In this document: in pieces, positions 28,692-37,107 of the stretch | Layout of the letters: each line of letters opens with the position of its first letter | Numbering within the stretch: the stretch's first letter is position 1 | Assembly: GCA_005223185.1 (NCBI GenBank) | Contig: NJBN01000001.1 | Coordinates: 567,365-631,364, forward strand | DNA length: 64,000 nt | Source: a candidate division LCP-89 bacterium B3_LCP | GTDB lineage: Bacteria > Electryoneota > B3-LCP | Reading direction: 5' to 3' | The notes under the pieces: model-generated | Told to the model about the DNA's origin: nothing | The model's database searches: none | What the model saw: only the letters and a program-made list of their open reading frames with translations | Program-made: the position numbers and the translations under genes

Positions 28692-28716
28692 AAAAAAAGC
28701 GGGGGCAAGCCCCCGC
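28692..28716 (-). terminator. Intrinsic terminator of the M6 protease gene
   Basis: On the - strand GCGGGGGC-TT-GCCCCCGC (28716-28699) is followed by seven T residues. It lies 22 bases after the stop of the M6 metalloprotease gene. Confidence 0.8.
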
Positions 28717-28737
28717 GTTACAGTTATCGGTTTACGG

Positions 28738-30789
28738 TTATTTCATTAAAATCATCTTTCCTGTCATTGTCAGATCACCAACCTCAAGCTGATATACGTA
28801 CACACCTGAAGCCAATCCAGCAGCATCGAAGGTTACTTCGTGATTACCGGCATCCTGCACCCCATTAACTAGTTCAGTTATCAAGCGACCAGCAACGTCA
28901 TACACAGATAACTTTATCAGACCTGCATCTGGCAACTCATAGCTGATAACCGTACGAGGATTGAACGGATTGGGGTAAGCTTGTGTCATCAGGTACGCAG
29001 TCGGTTGGCTGGTTTCCATCGCTTCAAATCCACCTTCAGTAGACCAGTCGATGAAGTTCTGTCCATTTCCTGCCCCGTCACCGGATTCACTCTTCTCAAA
29101 GCTGAAAGCTGCAGAATCTTCCACGATTCCAGAGTATGTCCCCACATATCCGATCAAGCTGTATTCGCCAGCAGGTGCTCTCACGGGAACAACCTGTGAT
29201 AAGGTACCTGAAAGGTTGCCATTTCCAGGAACAGTCAGGTCAATAGGTCCCATTAAAGGCCCGTAGTAAGAACCGCTGGGAAGCACAGCTCTTACCCAGA
29301 ACTGCGTCTGCACTGGATCGGGATCGTTATTAACCAATTCCGCTTGATATGTGATGACACCGCCGTTAGCAGGTATAATCACAGGCGCGCCTTGAGGCGT
29401 TATGCTCAGATCAAGTCCAGTGGCAGCGGCAACGCCTACGTGAAAATCAGCCGTCATTATACTGGCAGATGAGGAGATATTGGTGATAGCTATGGAAGTT
29501 TCGTCGAAATCATAATCTTTGCTGTCAGGCGTGCTTATTTCATCGAAATCGGTTGCGCCGGTATTCCCGGGCCAGGGATCACCGGCATCCCCTGAGTTGA
29601 TGTTCTTTTCCAGATCCCAATCACCATCCGCCTGTTCGATAGCAACTTTATAATGACCGGAGTTCGTGTAACCGGGGTACCACTGGAAGCTGTTGGAACC
29701 GAACATCTCTTCGATGTGGTAGATCAACAAACCTTCCCCCGGAAGGGAGATGTCAAATCCGACTTTCTGGCGGTTCTCAACCAAGAAATACTGCGGGCCG
29801 GGATTTCCTTCCGTCCACAGGCGGTACACCGTATGGGCTGTTTCCACCTGTGCGATGGAAACGCCGCTTTGATCACTGGAAATGTTCACGGGGTTAATAA
29901 ACCCAGCCTGAATCTTGGACCAGGCATCGAAGTGGACGGGCGTATTCCCGCCACCACCCCAGGAACCACTCGACATCATAGACCAATCGCCCGTACCTTT
30001 TGAATCATAATTCAGGTCGTAAAGATCAGGAAGACCGAAGAGCGCGTGTCCTAACTCGTGTCCGAATACGCCCACAGCGCCGTCATCGGGTTCCATGGAA
30101 TAGGAATGGATCAGTTTTCCATCAGCTAAGGGCACATCATAGGTAACCCAGGCATGCGACCAGATATCGTCAGCAGAACCGGTCTGTTCAGCACCAGAAC
30201 CCGCGTGTACGATGAAGACCGCGTCCACATAACCGTCGTTGTCGTTGTCATAAATGGAGAAGTCAACGTCCGGATCAGCGGCGGCGACTGCATCTTCGGT
30301 AAGTTTCTGGGCGTTCTGAGGATAGGAACCCCATCCGTAGTTGTTATCCACGTAGTAGGAATAGGAATTGGGCATGCGATAATATCCTGCTACTGCACCG
30401 ACAATACGCACTTCGTCATTGGAATTCTCTAAGATATAATCCCGCAGACTTCCGGTGGGATAACTGCCTTCGGAATACAGCAGTTCTTCGTAGTGATTTA
30501 CCGGATAGATGGAATTGTTAGCCGGATTATCCCAGAAATCCACTAAGATGGTCAGAACGTGGAGTTCATTCCAATCCAGCGTGTTGAACATTTCCAGATT
30601 AATGGGACGTGAAGTCGGCTGGTTTACGCCTCGACTGTGAGCATCAAGGTAGGCTTGTCTGGTCTGTTCGTACTGCCCGGAAGCCTGTAGCTCCTGTTCC
30701 GTTTCCGGATGCAGAGGCATGGCTATTAGGACCGTTGGCAGTAGAATCAGAGATGTTAAACAGAATACAAAACGTGCGCAAAAATTCAT
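28738..30789 (-). CDS. Secreted M6-family metalloprotease with stalk and T9SS sorting tail
   Basis: The 683-residue protein starts at the ATG at 30789 (GAGGG upstream; a TTG two codons earlier is an alternative). After a signal peptide, the M6/immune inhibitor A-type catalytic domain (about 60-440) carries the zinc site HELGHALFGLPDLYD, with His244, Glu245, His248 and a following Gly/Asp. The Met-turn region is GDWSMMSSGSW. The stalk module (about 453-563, IIPANGGVITYQAELVNN) and a T9SS tail (about 600-683, YPNPFNPRTVISYELP, SGVYVYQLEVG) follow. It is a secreted or surface-bound zinc endopeptidase. A terminator lies at 28692-28716. Confidence 0.9.
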   Translation of the reverse strand: MNFCARFVFCLTSLILLPTVLIAMPLHPETEQELQASGQYEQTRQAYLDAHSRGVNQPTSRPINLEMFNTLDWNELHVLTILVDFWDNPANNSIYPVNHYEELLYSEGSYPTGSLRDYILENSNDEVRIVGAVAGYYRMPNSYSYYVDNNYGWGSYPQNAQKLTEDAVAAADPDVDFSIYDNDNDGYVDAVFIVHAGSGAEQTGSADDIWSHAWVTYDVPLADGKLIHSYSMEPDDGAVGVFGHELGHALFGLPDLYDLNYDSKGTGDWSMMSSGSWGGGGNTPVHFDAWSKIQAGFINPVNISSDQSGVSIAQVETAHTVYRLWTEGNPGPQYFLVENRQKVGFDISLPGEGLLIYHIEEMFGSNSFQWYPGYTNSGHYKVAIEQADGDWDLEKNINSGDAGDPWPGNTGATDFDEISTPDSKDYDFDETSIAITNISSSASIMTADFHVGVAAATGLDLSITPQGAPVIIPANGGVITYQAELVNNDPDPVQTQFWVRAVLPSGSYYGPLMGPIDLTVPGNGNLSGTLSQVVPVRAPAGEYSLIGYVGTYSGIVEDSAAFSFEKSESGDGAGNGQNFIDWSTEGGFEAMETSQPTAYLMTQAYPNPFNPRTVISYELPDAGLIKLSVYDVAGRLITELVNGVQDAGNHEVTFDAAGLASGVYVYQLEVGDLTMTGKMILMK

Positions 30790-30927
30790 AAGCAACCCTC
30801 AGATACGTTTCCCCCTAGTTGTATTCGTTTGTTGATGAGAATATATGCTATGAATCAGCCAAAAGATGCGATGCAGATCACATTTTGGGCTGTTTTTACA
30901 TTTTTTCTCAGCACTACTCTTCTTTCA

Positions 30928-32475
30928 TTACTCAAAATGCTTGATATCTTCCCAGATCTCCGACAGGCTGACCTGCGGATCGGTGCATAAATAGACGATT
31001 AAATCGGCTTCGTAGGGCATGGCGTATTGGGATTTTACCTGAGCTGAGGGACTGACGATAGTAAATATACTGGCTAAGTCTTCCGGATTGAATCCTACGC
31101 TGATTACCGTCTGTGCTGTGGTGTCTCCCGGTCCCCAATAATAGTAGTTATTGTGTCCGGAATAAACCTGCGGTAGATCGTGTCCGCGCCCATAATAGGT
31201 TATGGCGCCGGCTTCGCCGTAATTGGAGGCAACTATAATGCAATCTGATTTCTGTTCTGATTCGAGATTCTGATAGGTTGACGTTACCGCTGCGGCCAAT
31301 TCCTGCCAGCCGAAACGGTCGGCGAAGTGTTGCGGTAGTAATCCCATCTGGTGCCTCTCACTGGAAGAAGGCGATTGTCCAGTCTTCTCCTGGTAGGCGA
31401 TGAATTCTTCAACCGGGAGCAGCGGGATGGACATTGGAGCCGTAACTGCACCACCAAAAAGGAGAACAGCCACCATGACCGGTATAGCCCACCTCCAGTA
31501 TTTTCGATCCAGCCATGATTCGATAGCAAATCCTCCGGCAGCGAAGACTACCGGAAAGGCGGGTTCCAAGTAGTAGGATTTACCCTGCTGGATTACCAGT
31601 AAAGCGAATACTGCGATGAAGATGATGCCAAATATCCTGTATACTTTCAGCTTCCTGTGAAACAACAGGAAGAGTAAACCTATCAACCAGATAGGGAAAC
31701 TGAAAGGATGATTGCCCACTATCTGCGCTGATATGAACTGTGATGGGGAAATATCGAGCATTTTATATAGTCTGGCGTTGTTCATGAATTCCAGCGTGGG
31801 CCAGCCTTTGTCAATCTGCCAGATGATATGAGGCGTGAAAATGGCAGCAGCGATGGCGGCGCCGAACCACAGGTATTTTGTTCGGAAGGCGCTTCGATGT
31901 TTCGTCAGGATTAAACCGACAGCCAATCCGAAAACCAAAAAGAGAACGCTGATTTTGTTCAATAATCCCAAACCAATTATCACACCTAAGATAATCCAGA
32001 GTCTTTCCTCATTGTGATTAATGATGCGAGCGATCAGGTAAAACGCTACGATCCAGAACAAGGAGTCGAAAGCGTTCATGGAATAGGGGCCGGTCAGATC
32101 TAAGTACAGTGGGGATATCAACAGGCATACTGCCGCCAGCACCTGAGCGTATCTGCCTCCACCCAGTTCTCGGGCTAAGATACCCGTCATAAAGATCACA
32201 CTCCCGCCCGCTAATGCCGCCAGAAGACGCACAGCTTGAACGGAATCTCCGAAGAGAGCTTTCCAACCAGCAAGTAATGCAATTGACAAGGGCGGATGAT
32301 CTACATATCCCCAGGCTAAGTGATCGGCGCAGGCTAAGTAATAAAACTCATCCCGGAACATGCCGTAGTTGCCGTTTGTCAACACGTGCAATAAGACGTG
32401 GACTAAAGCAATAAAGCCCAGGAGCTTCACTGTTACCGGGCTGGTTTTTACTGACGGATGTTGTGTGTTTTCCAT
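30928..32475 (-). CDS. GT39-family integral membrane glycosyltransferase (ArnT/PMT-like)
   Basis: The protein is 515 residues from the ATG at 32475 (AGGA seven bases upstream; ATG 32481 is equally possible). It shows the family signature MFRDEFYYLACADHLAWGYVDHPP in the first periplasmic loop (the DE pair is the expected catalytic acid) and about eleven further membrane segments, then a soluble C-terminal domain (about 390-515). GT39 enzymes transfer a sugar from a polyprenyl-phosphate donor to lipid A, protein or glycan at the periplasmic face. The 5' leader and promoter (32542-32570) exclude the longer open frame upstream. Surrounding T9SS cargo genes suggest a surface-glycan role, but no direct link is visible. 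Confidence 0.85.
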   Translation of the reverse strand: MENTQHPSVKTSPVTVKLLGFIALVHVLLHVLTNGNYGMFRDEFYYLACADHLAWGYVDHPPLSIALLAGWKALFGDSVQAVRLLAALAGGSVIFMTGILARELGGGRYAQVLAAVCLLISPLYLDLTGPYSMNAFDSLFWIVAFYLIARIINHNEERLWIILGVIIGLGLLNKISVLFLVFGLAVGLILTKHRSAFRTKYLWFGAAIAAAIFTPHIIWQIDKGWPTLEFMNNARLYKMLDISPSQFISAQIVGNHPFSFPIWLIGLLFLLFHRKLKVYRIFGIIFIAVFALLVIQQGKSYYLEPAFPVVFAAGGFAIESWLDRKYWRWAIPVMVAVLLFGGAVTAPMSIPLLPVEEFIAYQEKTGQSPSSSERHQMGLLPQHFADRFGWQELAAAVTSTYQNLESEQKSDCIIVASNYGEAGAITYYGRGHDLPQVYSGHNNYYYWGPGDTTAQTVISVGFNPEDLASIFTIVSPSAQVKSQYAMPYEADLIVYLCTDPQVSLSEIWEDIKHFE

Positions 32476-32541
32476 TGACATATCCTGTTTTGCAAGATCT
32501 TTTAATCTATCAACAGATGGTTTTGAGTAGTCAATACGCCT

Positions 32542-32570
32542 AATATACACAAACTTTTCGATACTGTCAA
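32542..32570 (-). promoter_or_regulatory. Strong housekeeping-type promoter for the GT39 gene
   Basis: On the - strand TTGACA (32570-32565), a 17-base spacer ending TGTG and TATATT (32547-32542) lie 67 bases before the start codon, giving a short leader. Confidence 0.75.
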
Positions 32571-32594
32571 GGGATTTGGATAGTAACAAGAAAA

Positions 32595-32620
32595 GGGCGG
32601 GCACAGAGGTCCGCCCCTAC
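32595..32620. repeat. Dispersed palindromic repeat, GGGCGG..CCGCCCCTAC type
   Basis: GGGCGGgcacagaggtCCGCCCCTAC lies upstream of the GT39 promoter. It belongs to the same loose family as the repeats inside sorting tails at 23094, 24741, 32819 and 41684, all ending in GCCCCTAC or its complement. Confidence 0.55.
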
Positions 32621-32688
32621 AATTGAACTGAGATCCTTCACTACGTTCTCCGCAGGAGTCCTACGGACAGGATGACACACTTCGTGCG

Positions 32689-32929
32689 TCACTTCAGCAA
32701 CACCATCTTACCACGAGTGCTGAAATCTCCTGCCGTCAAGCGGTAAATGTAAATACCCGACACCAATCCTGAACCATCAAAACTGATTTGGTGAATGCCA
32801 GGGGGATAAAATCCCGTAGTCGGGTCGCCTGCCCCAATGGGGCCCCTGACCCCGACGGACACAACGTACAAAATTATAAATACGTATTGCATCTCCTTGT
32901 GGTCCATGACCGGTTGGGTAATCATCAGT
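32689..32929 (-). pseudogene. Remnant: 3' end of a DUF1566 gene joined to a T9SS tail end
   Basis: Reading the - strand from 32929, one frame gives DDYPTGHGPQGDAIRIYNFV and then RCVRRGQG, the typical C-terminus of DUF1566 proteins and close to that of the neighbouring gene at 34275. In another frame the last 45 codons give YPPGIHQISFDGSGLVSGIY and then the tail end GKMVLLK, a T9SS sorting-tail end. Between the two lies a GC-rich palindrome (32819-32857) like those inserted in other tails. It has no start region and is not functional. It abuts the stop of the nitroreductase gene, which appears to have replaced the rest of the gene. Confidence 0.75.
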
Positions 32930-34081
32930 CTATTTATCTAATACCCAGCTTACATCATATTTAGAAGTTTCGCGATTTATAGGCATTTTTGAAATATTTC
33001 TTTGTTTTTCAGATAACAGTTCAAAGTGACCATTGACACCCAATGCTTCACAGCCTATTTCCCAATTTGCACACCAAATACCCAGAGCAACCGGAGCATA
33101 GTAGCGAGAACTTGTTGTGGCATAGAAATCAAATCGTAATAGACCCGATTCATTGATGGTCGCTGGCAAATTATGTTCTTTTTCATTTTCTTCATCTGTT
33201 TCCATAACTGCGACACATCTGGTCGGTTGGGCGTTGAATGAAGATGGTGCCCATTGACAGACCTCATAACAACGTCCAAACAGGTTGAATGGATAAACTA
33301 ACTCACTTATGGGTTCTTTTAATAGAGGATCAGTAAAGAATAGTGAAGAAATTGGTAATCGTTTGTGTTGAATAAAAGATGCAATCCTTAAAGTAATAGG
33401 AGTAAACCACGATTTGTAACCAAACGCACAAACACAAATAATGTGATCTTCTGATGCTTTAAACCTGTCACCTAACTGTAAAGCAATACTCTCCTGGTCA
33501 GCACCAGGCCCTATCCAGCATGATGCTAAACCCATTCGTGTGGCATGGTGGACAATCTTCTGTAGATTTCTTCCTACATCAATAACTGATTTCCGACTGT
33601 AAGCCTTAGGGACAATTGCTACCAGGAATTCCTGGGCACCAACAACCGGCCAAACAGTCAGCCTTGCATTGATGTATTCAAATCTAATTGCGTGAGCACC
33701 AATTTTATCACTCTCTGAAGCATGAAACTTTTGAGATGTTTCAAGAAGTTCTTCACGATCAGAAGATGTCAAAAGGCGACTCTGGAATGAACGGCAGGAA
33801 CGTCTTGCCCTCATTAGGTCAAATTCATCCATCCCCTCATAACGTTTAGAAAGTTTTTCGCGAGGTCTGATATCGTATTTTACAGTCAATATATCAAAAA
33901 GTGTTATTGCAAATAAAAGACTACTTGTTCCCAAAAACAGATTGGCAAAAATCATTAACTCGAACATCCATATTATAGAAACTGCAATTAAAAAAATTAT
34001 TACAATAACGAGAGGGAGAAGATATTGCAACCAACCAGTAAATTGCAATTTTAGTTTCAACTTCTTAAAAAAACTTATCAT
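32930..34081 (-). CDS. Membrane-anchored nitroreductase-family protein (TM1586-like)
   Basis: The 383-residue protein starts with two hydrophobic segments (about residues 18-75), then a nitroreductase-like FMN fold: RRSCRSFQSRLL as the phosphate-binding start, GLASCWIGPGADQESIALQL in the middle, and a second half-domain with YEVCQWAPSSFNAQPTRCVA. The double arrangement resembles the TM1586 family, in which two halves form one FMN domain. It may be a flavin oxidoreductase facing the cytoplasm; the substrate is unknown. Base composition is more AT-rich than the surface-protein genes, and it is flanked by two copies of a DUF1566 gene end and a tRNA-like fragment, so it may have been acquired. 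Confidence 0.72.
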   Translation of the reverse strand: MISFFKKLKLKLQFTGWLQYLLPLVIVIIFLIAVSIIWMFELMIFANLFLGTSSLLFAITLFDILTVKYDIRPREKLSKRYEGMDEFDLMRARRSCRSFQSRLLTSSDREELLETSQKFHASESDKIGAHAIRFEYINARLTVWPVVGAQEFLVAIVPKAYSRKSVIDVGRNLQKIVHHATRMGLASCWIGPGADQESIALQLGDRFKASEDHIICVCAFGYKSWFTPITLRIASFIQHKRLPISSLFFTDPLLKEPISELVYPFNLFGRCYEVCQWAPSSFNAQPTRCVAVMETDEENEKEHNLPATINESGLLRFDFYATTSSRYYAPVALGIWCANWEIGCEALGVNGHFELLSEKQRNISKMPINRETSKYDVSWVLDK

Positions 34082-34208
34082 AGCATTTTACCTCATTTAC
34101 AATTTTGCAAGTCCATATTGAAGTGTTTGACGTACACCTCTTTCTAACAATCTTTTAGCATAATAAGCCAAAACAGTATAAAATAGGAGAAAATACCTGT
34201 CAAGCAGT

Positions 34209-34238
34209 AGTCAGGGTTCAAATCCTCTCCCCCCACCA
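34209..34238 (+). other. tRNA-like 3' fragment (T arm, acceptor end, CCA)
   Basis: The stretch AGTCAGGGTTCAAATCC followed by TCTCCCCCCACCA looks like the T loop (GGTTCAAATCC), acceptor strand and CCA of a tRNA gene. No matching 5' acceptor strand (GGGGGG type) or anticodon arm lies within 90 bases upstream. The T stem pairs imperfectly and the count is one base short, so it is a degraded fragment. Such fragments mark attachment sites of integrated elements, which is inference here. Confidence 0.45.
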
Positions 34239-34274
34239 AAAATACGTTATTGATGATGAACTCCCCTCGCTGGT

Positions 34275-35488
34275 TTATTTCATATCCCTCACGCAACGGA
34301 CATAATTGAATATCCGTATTGCATCACCTTGTGGGCCATGCCCGGTTGGATAATCAGCAGGTCTCCAATTTTGGGATCACTGCGTTGAGCGCCGGCACCA
34401 TGTACATCCATCCAACTACCCATATAGCCCATTGCTCGTCCAAAAGAGAGATAGGCTGCTTGTTCTCCTTCATGACCAGCGATCCAAAAAGCATGTGTGG
34501 TGCTTGTCCAGTAACAGGCATAATCCGCATCTCCGGCCTCATTGATAATCTGGGTACAGTTAAAAAGCGGATCAATAGCAGCAAAACTTGTTGTTGATGG
34601 TGAACGTGTGTAATCAACTATACTTTGTAATTCCTTTGCGTTTGGCAAGCGCCAGTCTGTGTGTCCGGCATACTCATAATTTTCCGCATAACTGAGAGCA
34701 TCTTCCCAGTTCATGGCCGAGCGGCTGTCGTTTTGCATCCACATCAATCCGGTGGCATTATCAGATATTGTGCTGTCGCCATTATCTGAATAATTATTAA
34801 TTCCATAAGTAGTATTACCTCGTACGTACATAACATAAAAGAGTTTATCTGTAGGGTAGCCCTTTATTCTTCCATCAGCCAGATTTGTGCCGAACATAGC
34901 TTCTTTACCATCCATAACAGTAGAAACATTCTTCGCCGTTGTTGCAAACTGGGCATCAATAAGACGCTCACCAGCGTCAAGATCTCCATAACCGAACTCA
35001 AAATAATCAGTATCAATAAAAGGTGTAAATCCTTTAGCAGAAGTTCCTTCAAATCCGCTTATATCTTCTCCGCTAAAAAGAATAAGAGAATAAGCTTCCT
35101 TAATTGAAGGCAAACGCCAGTCTGTATATCCGGCAAGATTAAAACTTGATGCGCCGGCTAATGCATCGGCATAGGTAAGTTTATCATCCACATCAATTGT
35201 GCCATCTTCATTAAGGTCAGAGCTTTGCGCCCACATAAGTCCGGTTACGTTATCTGTTACGGTTCCATCGCCGTTATCTGTGTAAGATGGCTGGTTACCG
35301 GAATAATGTGCATCCTGTCCATAGAAAGGTTCACCCGAGTTGGGCGATGTAATCTGGATGGATTCATCGTAGCAGTTCTCCTGACCGGTGTCGACCACTT
35401 GATAAGTCTGACTGAAGACATTCACACTCAATCCTGATAGCAGAATTGAGACTATGATCGCTAAAATTACCGCTCTGAATTTTTTCAT
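34275..35488 (-). pseudogene. Secreted DUF1566 (Lcl C-terminal-like) protein with a one-base frameshift near its end
   Basis: A signal peptide (about 1-26) is followed by two DUF1566 domains (about 60-235 and 236-395), each starting like DNGDGTVTDNVTGLMWAQSS and containing AGYTDWRLPSIKEAYSL or AGHTDWRLPNAKELQSI. The uninterrupted frame ends at 34289 with an atypical C-terminus. Shifting frame by one base near 34358-34364 gives PADYPTGHGPQGDAIRIFNY and then VRCVRDMK with a TAA at 34275, the standard DUF1566 ending. One C seems to have been lost from GGAGACCCTGCTG. The protein may still be made with a 30-residue altered end. Function is unknown; it is probably secreted. The ribosome binding site is GAGGA, eight bases upstream. 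Confidence 0.78.
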
Positions 35489-35591
35489 TTAAGGATTCCT
35501 CAAGTTTATCTATGTTAAAGTTCTCAATAGTTAGACACATTAAATATAAAAAGGTTTAATCCAGTAATAAAAAATCTTCAAAAAATTTCCT

Positions 35592-35623
35592 ATAAAAAAA
35601 ACCTCCGGCACGTGCGGAGGTTT
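35592..35623 (-). terminator. Intrinsic terminator of the broken beta-helix gene
   Basis: On the - strand AAACCTCCG (35623-35615), a loop and CGGAGGTTT (35607-35599) are followed by further T residues, 20 bases after the stop at 35642. Confidence 0.8.
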
Positions 35624-35641
35624 CGTATCCTGTAATTGGTA

Positions 35642-37045
35642 CTATTTCACCAACACCAACTTCTGCGTCTGTTGTAAATTACCCACCTGTAGTCTGGCAA
35701 AGTAGATACCGGAGGAAAGATTGACAGCGTCGAAAATCAATTCATGGGAACCAGCAACCTGGCAGCCGTCGGCAAGCTGCGCGACCTGTTTGCCATTGAT
35801 GTCATATACAGTCAATAAGATGTGAGCGGCTTTGGGCAGATCGTAGCTTATGGCAGTTGATGGATTGAAAGGATTAGGATAACACGAGTACATGAAGAAA
35901 CCTGAAGGATTTCCAGCTTCATTTCCGTTTTCAACACCGGTGGTTTGATCGAACGGATAGGCGCCCATATCTGCTATAGTACCATCCGGGTCATAAGCAC
36001 TTAGCGGGTCTCCGGTATCTATGCAGGGCGAACCCCATTGCAGGCTATAATCATCTGTAAACATGGGGTCGTCAGTTATGTTGCCGGTTCCGGTCATCCC
36101 GCCTTCGATGCAACTGTAGTTGAAGAAGACGTCCCCATGACAATTGGGATTCACAGTGGCGATATTTCCGTATACGATGTTGTTGCTACCATCAATTGAA
36201 CTACCACCCGCATAGGCATGAACGCCAGCGCCCGAAGCTGCTGGCGTAATATCGGTACATTGGTTCTTACTGATGGTATTATTGACGAGCGCAAAAGGTG
36301 TGTATAGAGTTAGAACTCCAGCTCCGCGATACACGGCTTTATTTTCGGCGATCAGATTGTAGGTAGTGAGGACGTCACAACTTTCGAGGCGGATCCCGCC
36401 TCCTCCACAGCTCCCTCACGTACCTGTGGAAGTGTTCCACATAATCACGCTATTGCGTATCTCTCCTCTGCTGGTGGTGCTGTAATAAAGACCCCCCCCG
36501 CTGCTGGCAGTATTATGGAGAATGCTGCACTGGTCAAATACCACCTGAGCCCCATTCACACTGTAAAATCCACCTCCATCGCTGGCTTCGCAGTACTGAA
36601 TGGTAGTATGGCTTACGTTGAATGAGACTCCATCTGAGTAGATCCCACCTCCTTGATTATTGAGCCATTCATAATTCATGCAGTTATCGATGAGGCAGTA
36701 TTCTATGATACTCCCAGCGGGAGCTCCGGACATGAACCTCAAGCCGCCCCAGCGATGCCCCTGAGTGGGATTCTGCCGGGTGAAGACGATGGAATCGGTC
36801 TCTGTCCCCTGAGCAATTAGTGTCCCGTAGATCTTCCAGTAGTAATGACCGGAAAACAGGAAGGTCGTACCCGGCGCGATTGTCAGTGTCTCTCCTTGAA
36901 GAATGTCACAGTCTCCTTCGACTAAGAAGACGTCAGGTCCTATCGTTCCTGACAGCGAACCGCTTAGTGGCGTCTGAGCGAAAGCCAATCCTGCGCTAAG
37001 CATGAATGACAGTACTATGGTAATCGCAGTTTTTGCATGTTTCAT
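35642..37045 (-). pseudogene. Beta-helix T9SS cargo gene interrupted by a single in-frame TGA
   Basis: The gene is open in one frame for 468 codons except for a TGA at 36418-36416. Upstream are a signal peptide (about 1-24, ending LAFAQ) and beta-helix coils (CDILQGETLTIAPGTTFLFS, DNCMNYEWLNNQGGGIYSDG). Directly after the TGA the same frame continues GSCGGGGIRLESC and more coils, then CIDTGDPLSAYDPDGT and a T9SS tail (YPNPFNPSTAISYDLP, SGIYFARLQVG). Nothing else is damaged, so it is a recent nonsense mutation (from CGA, GGA or TGG) or a sequence error. The ribosome binding site AAGGA is eight bases before the ATG. It is probably co-transcribed with the cytochrome gene upstream. Confidence 0.8.
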
Positions 37046-37107
37046 TTTGAATTTCCTTAATAGTTCGATTTTCAGAATCAGAGCTTCCTTTAAGATTCTT
37101 TTTAGTT

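Noticed and set aside
34160-34238. A complete tRNA gene
   Set aside because: Only the T-loop and acceptor 3' end are recognisable; no 5' acceptor strand, D arm or anticodon arm pairs upstream.
36416-36418. TGA read as an amino acid (Gly or Trp) throughout the genome
   Set aside because: Many intact genes end in TGA exactly where expected (for example at 231-233 and 5056-5058, with TGATG and ATGA overlaps), so the standard code applies.
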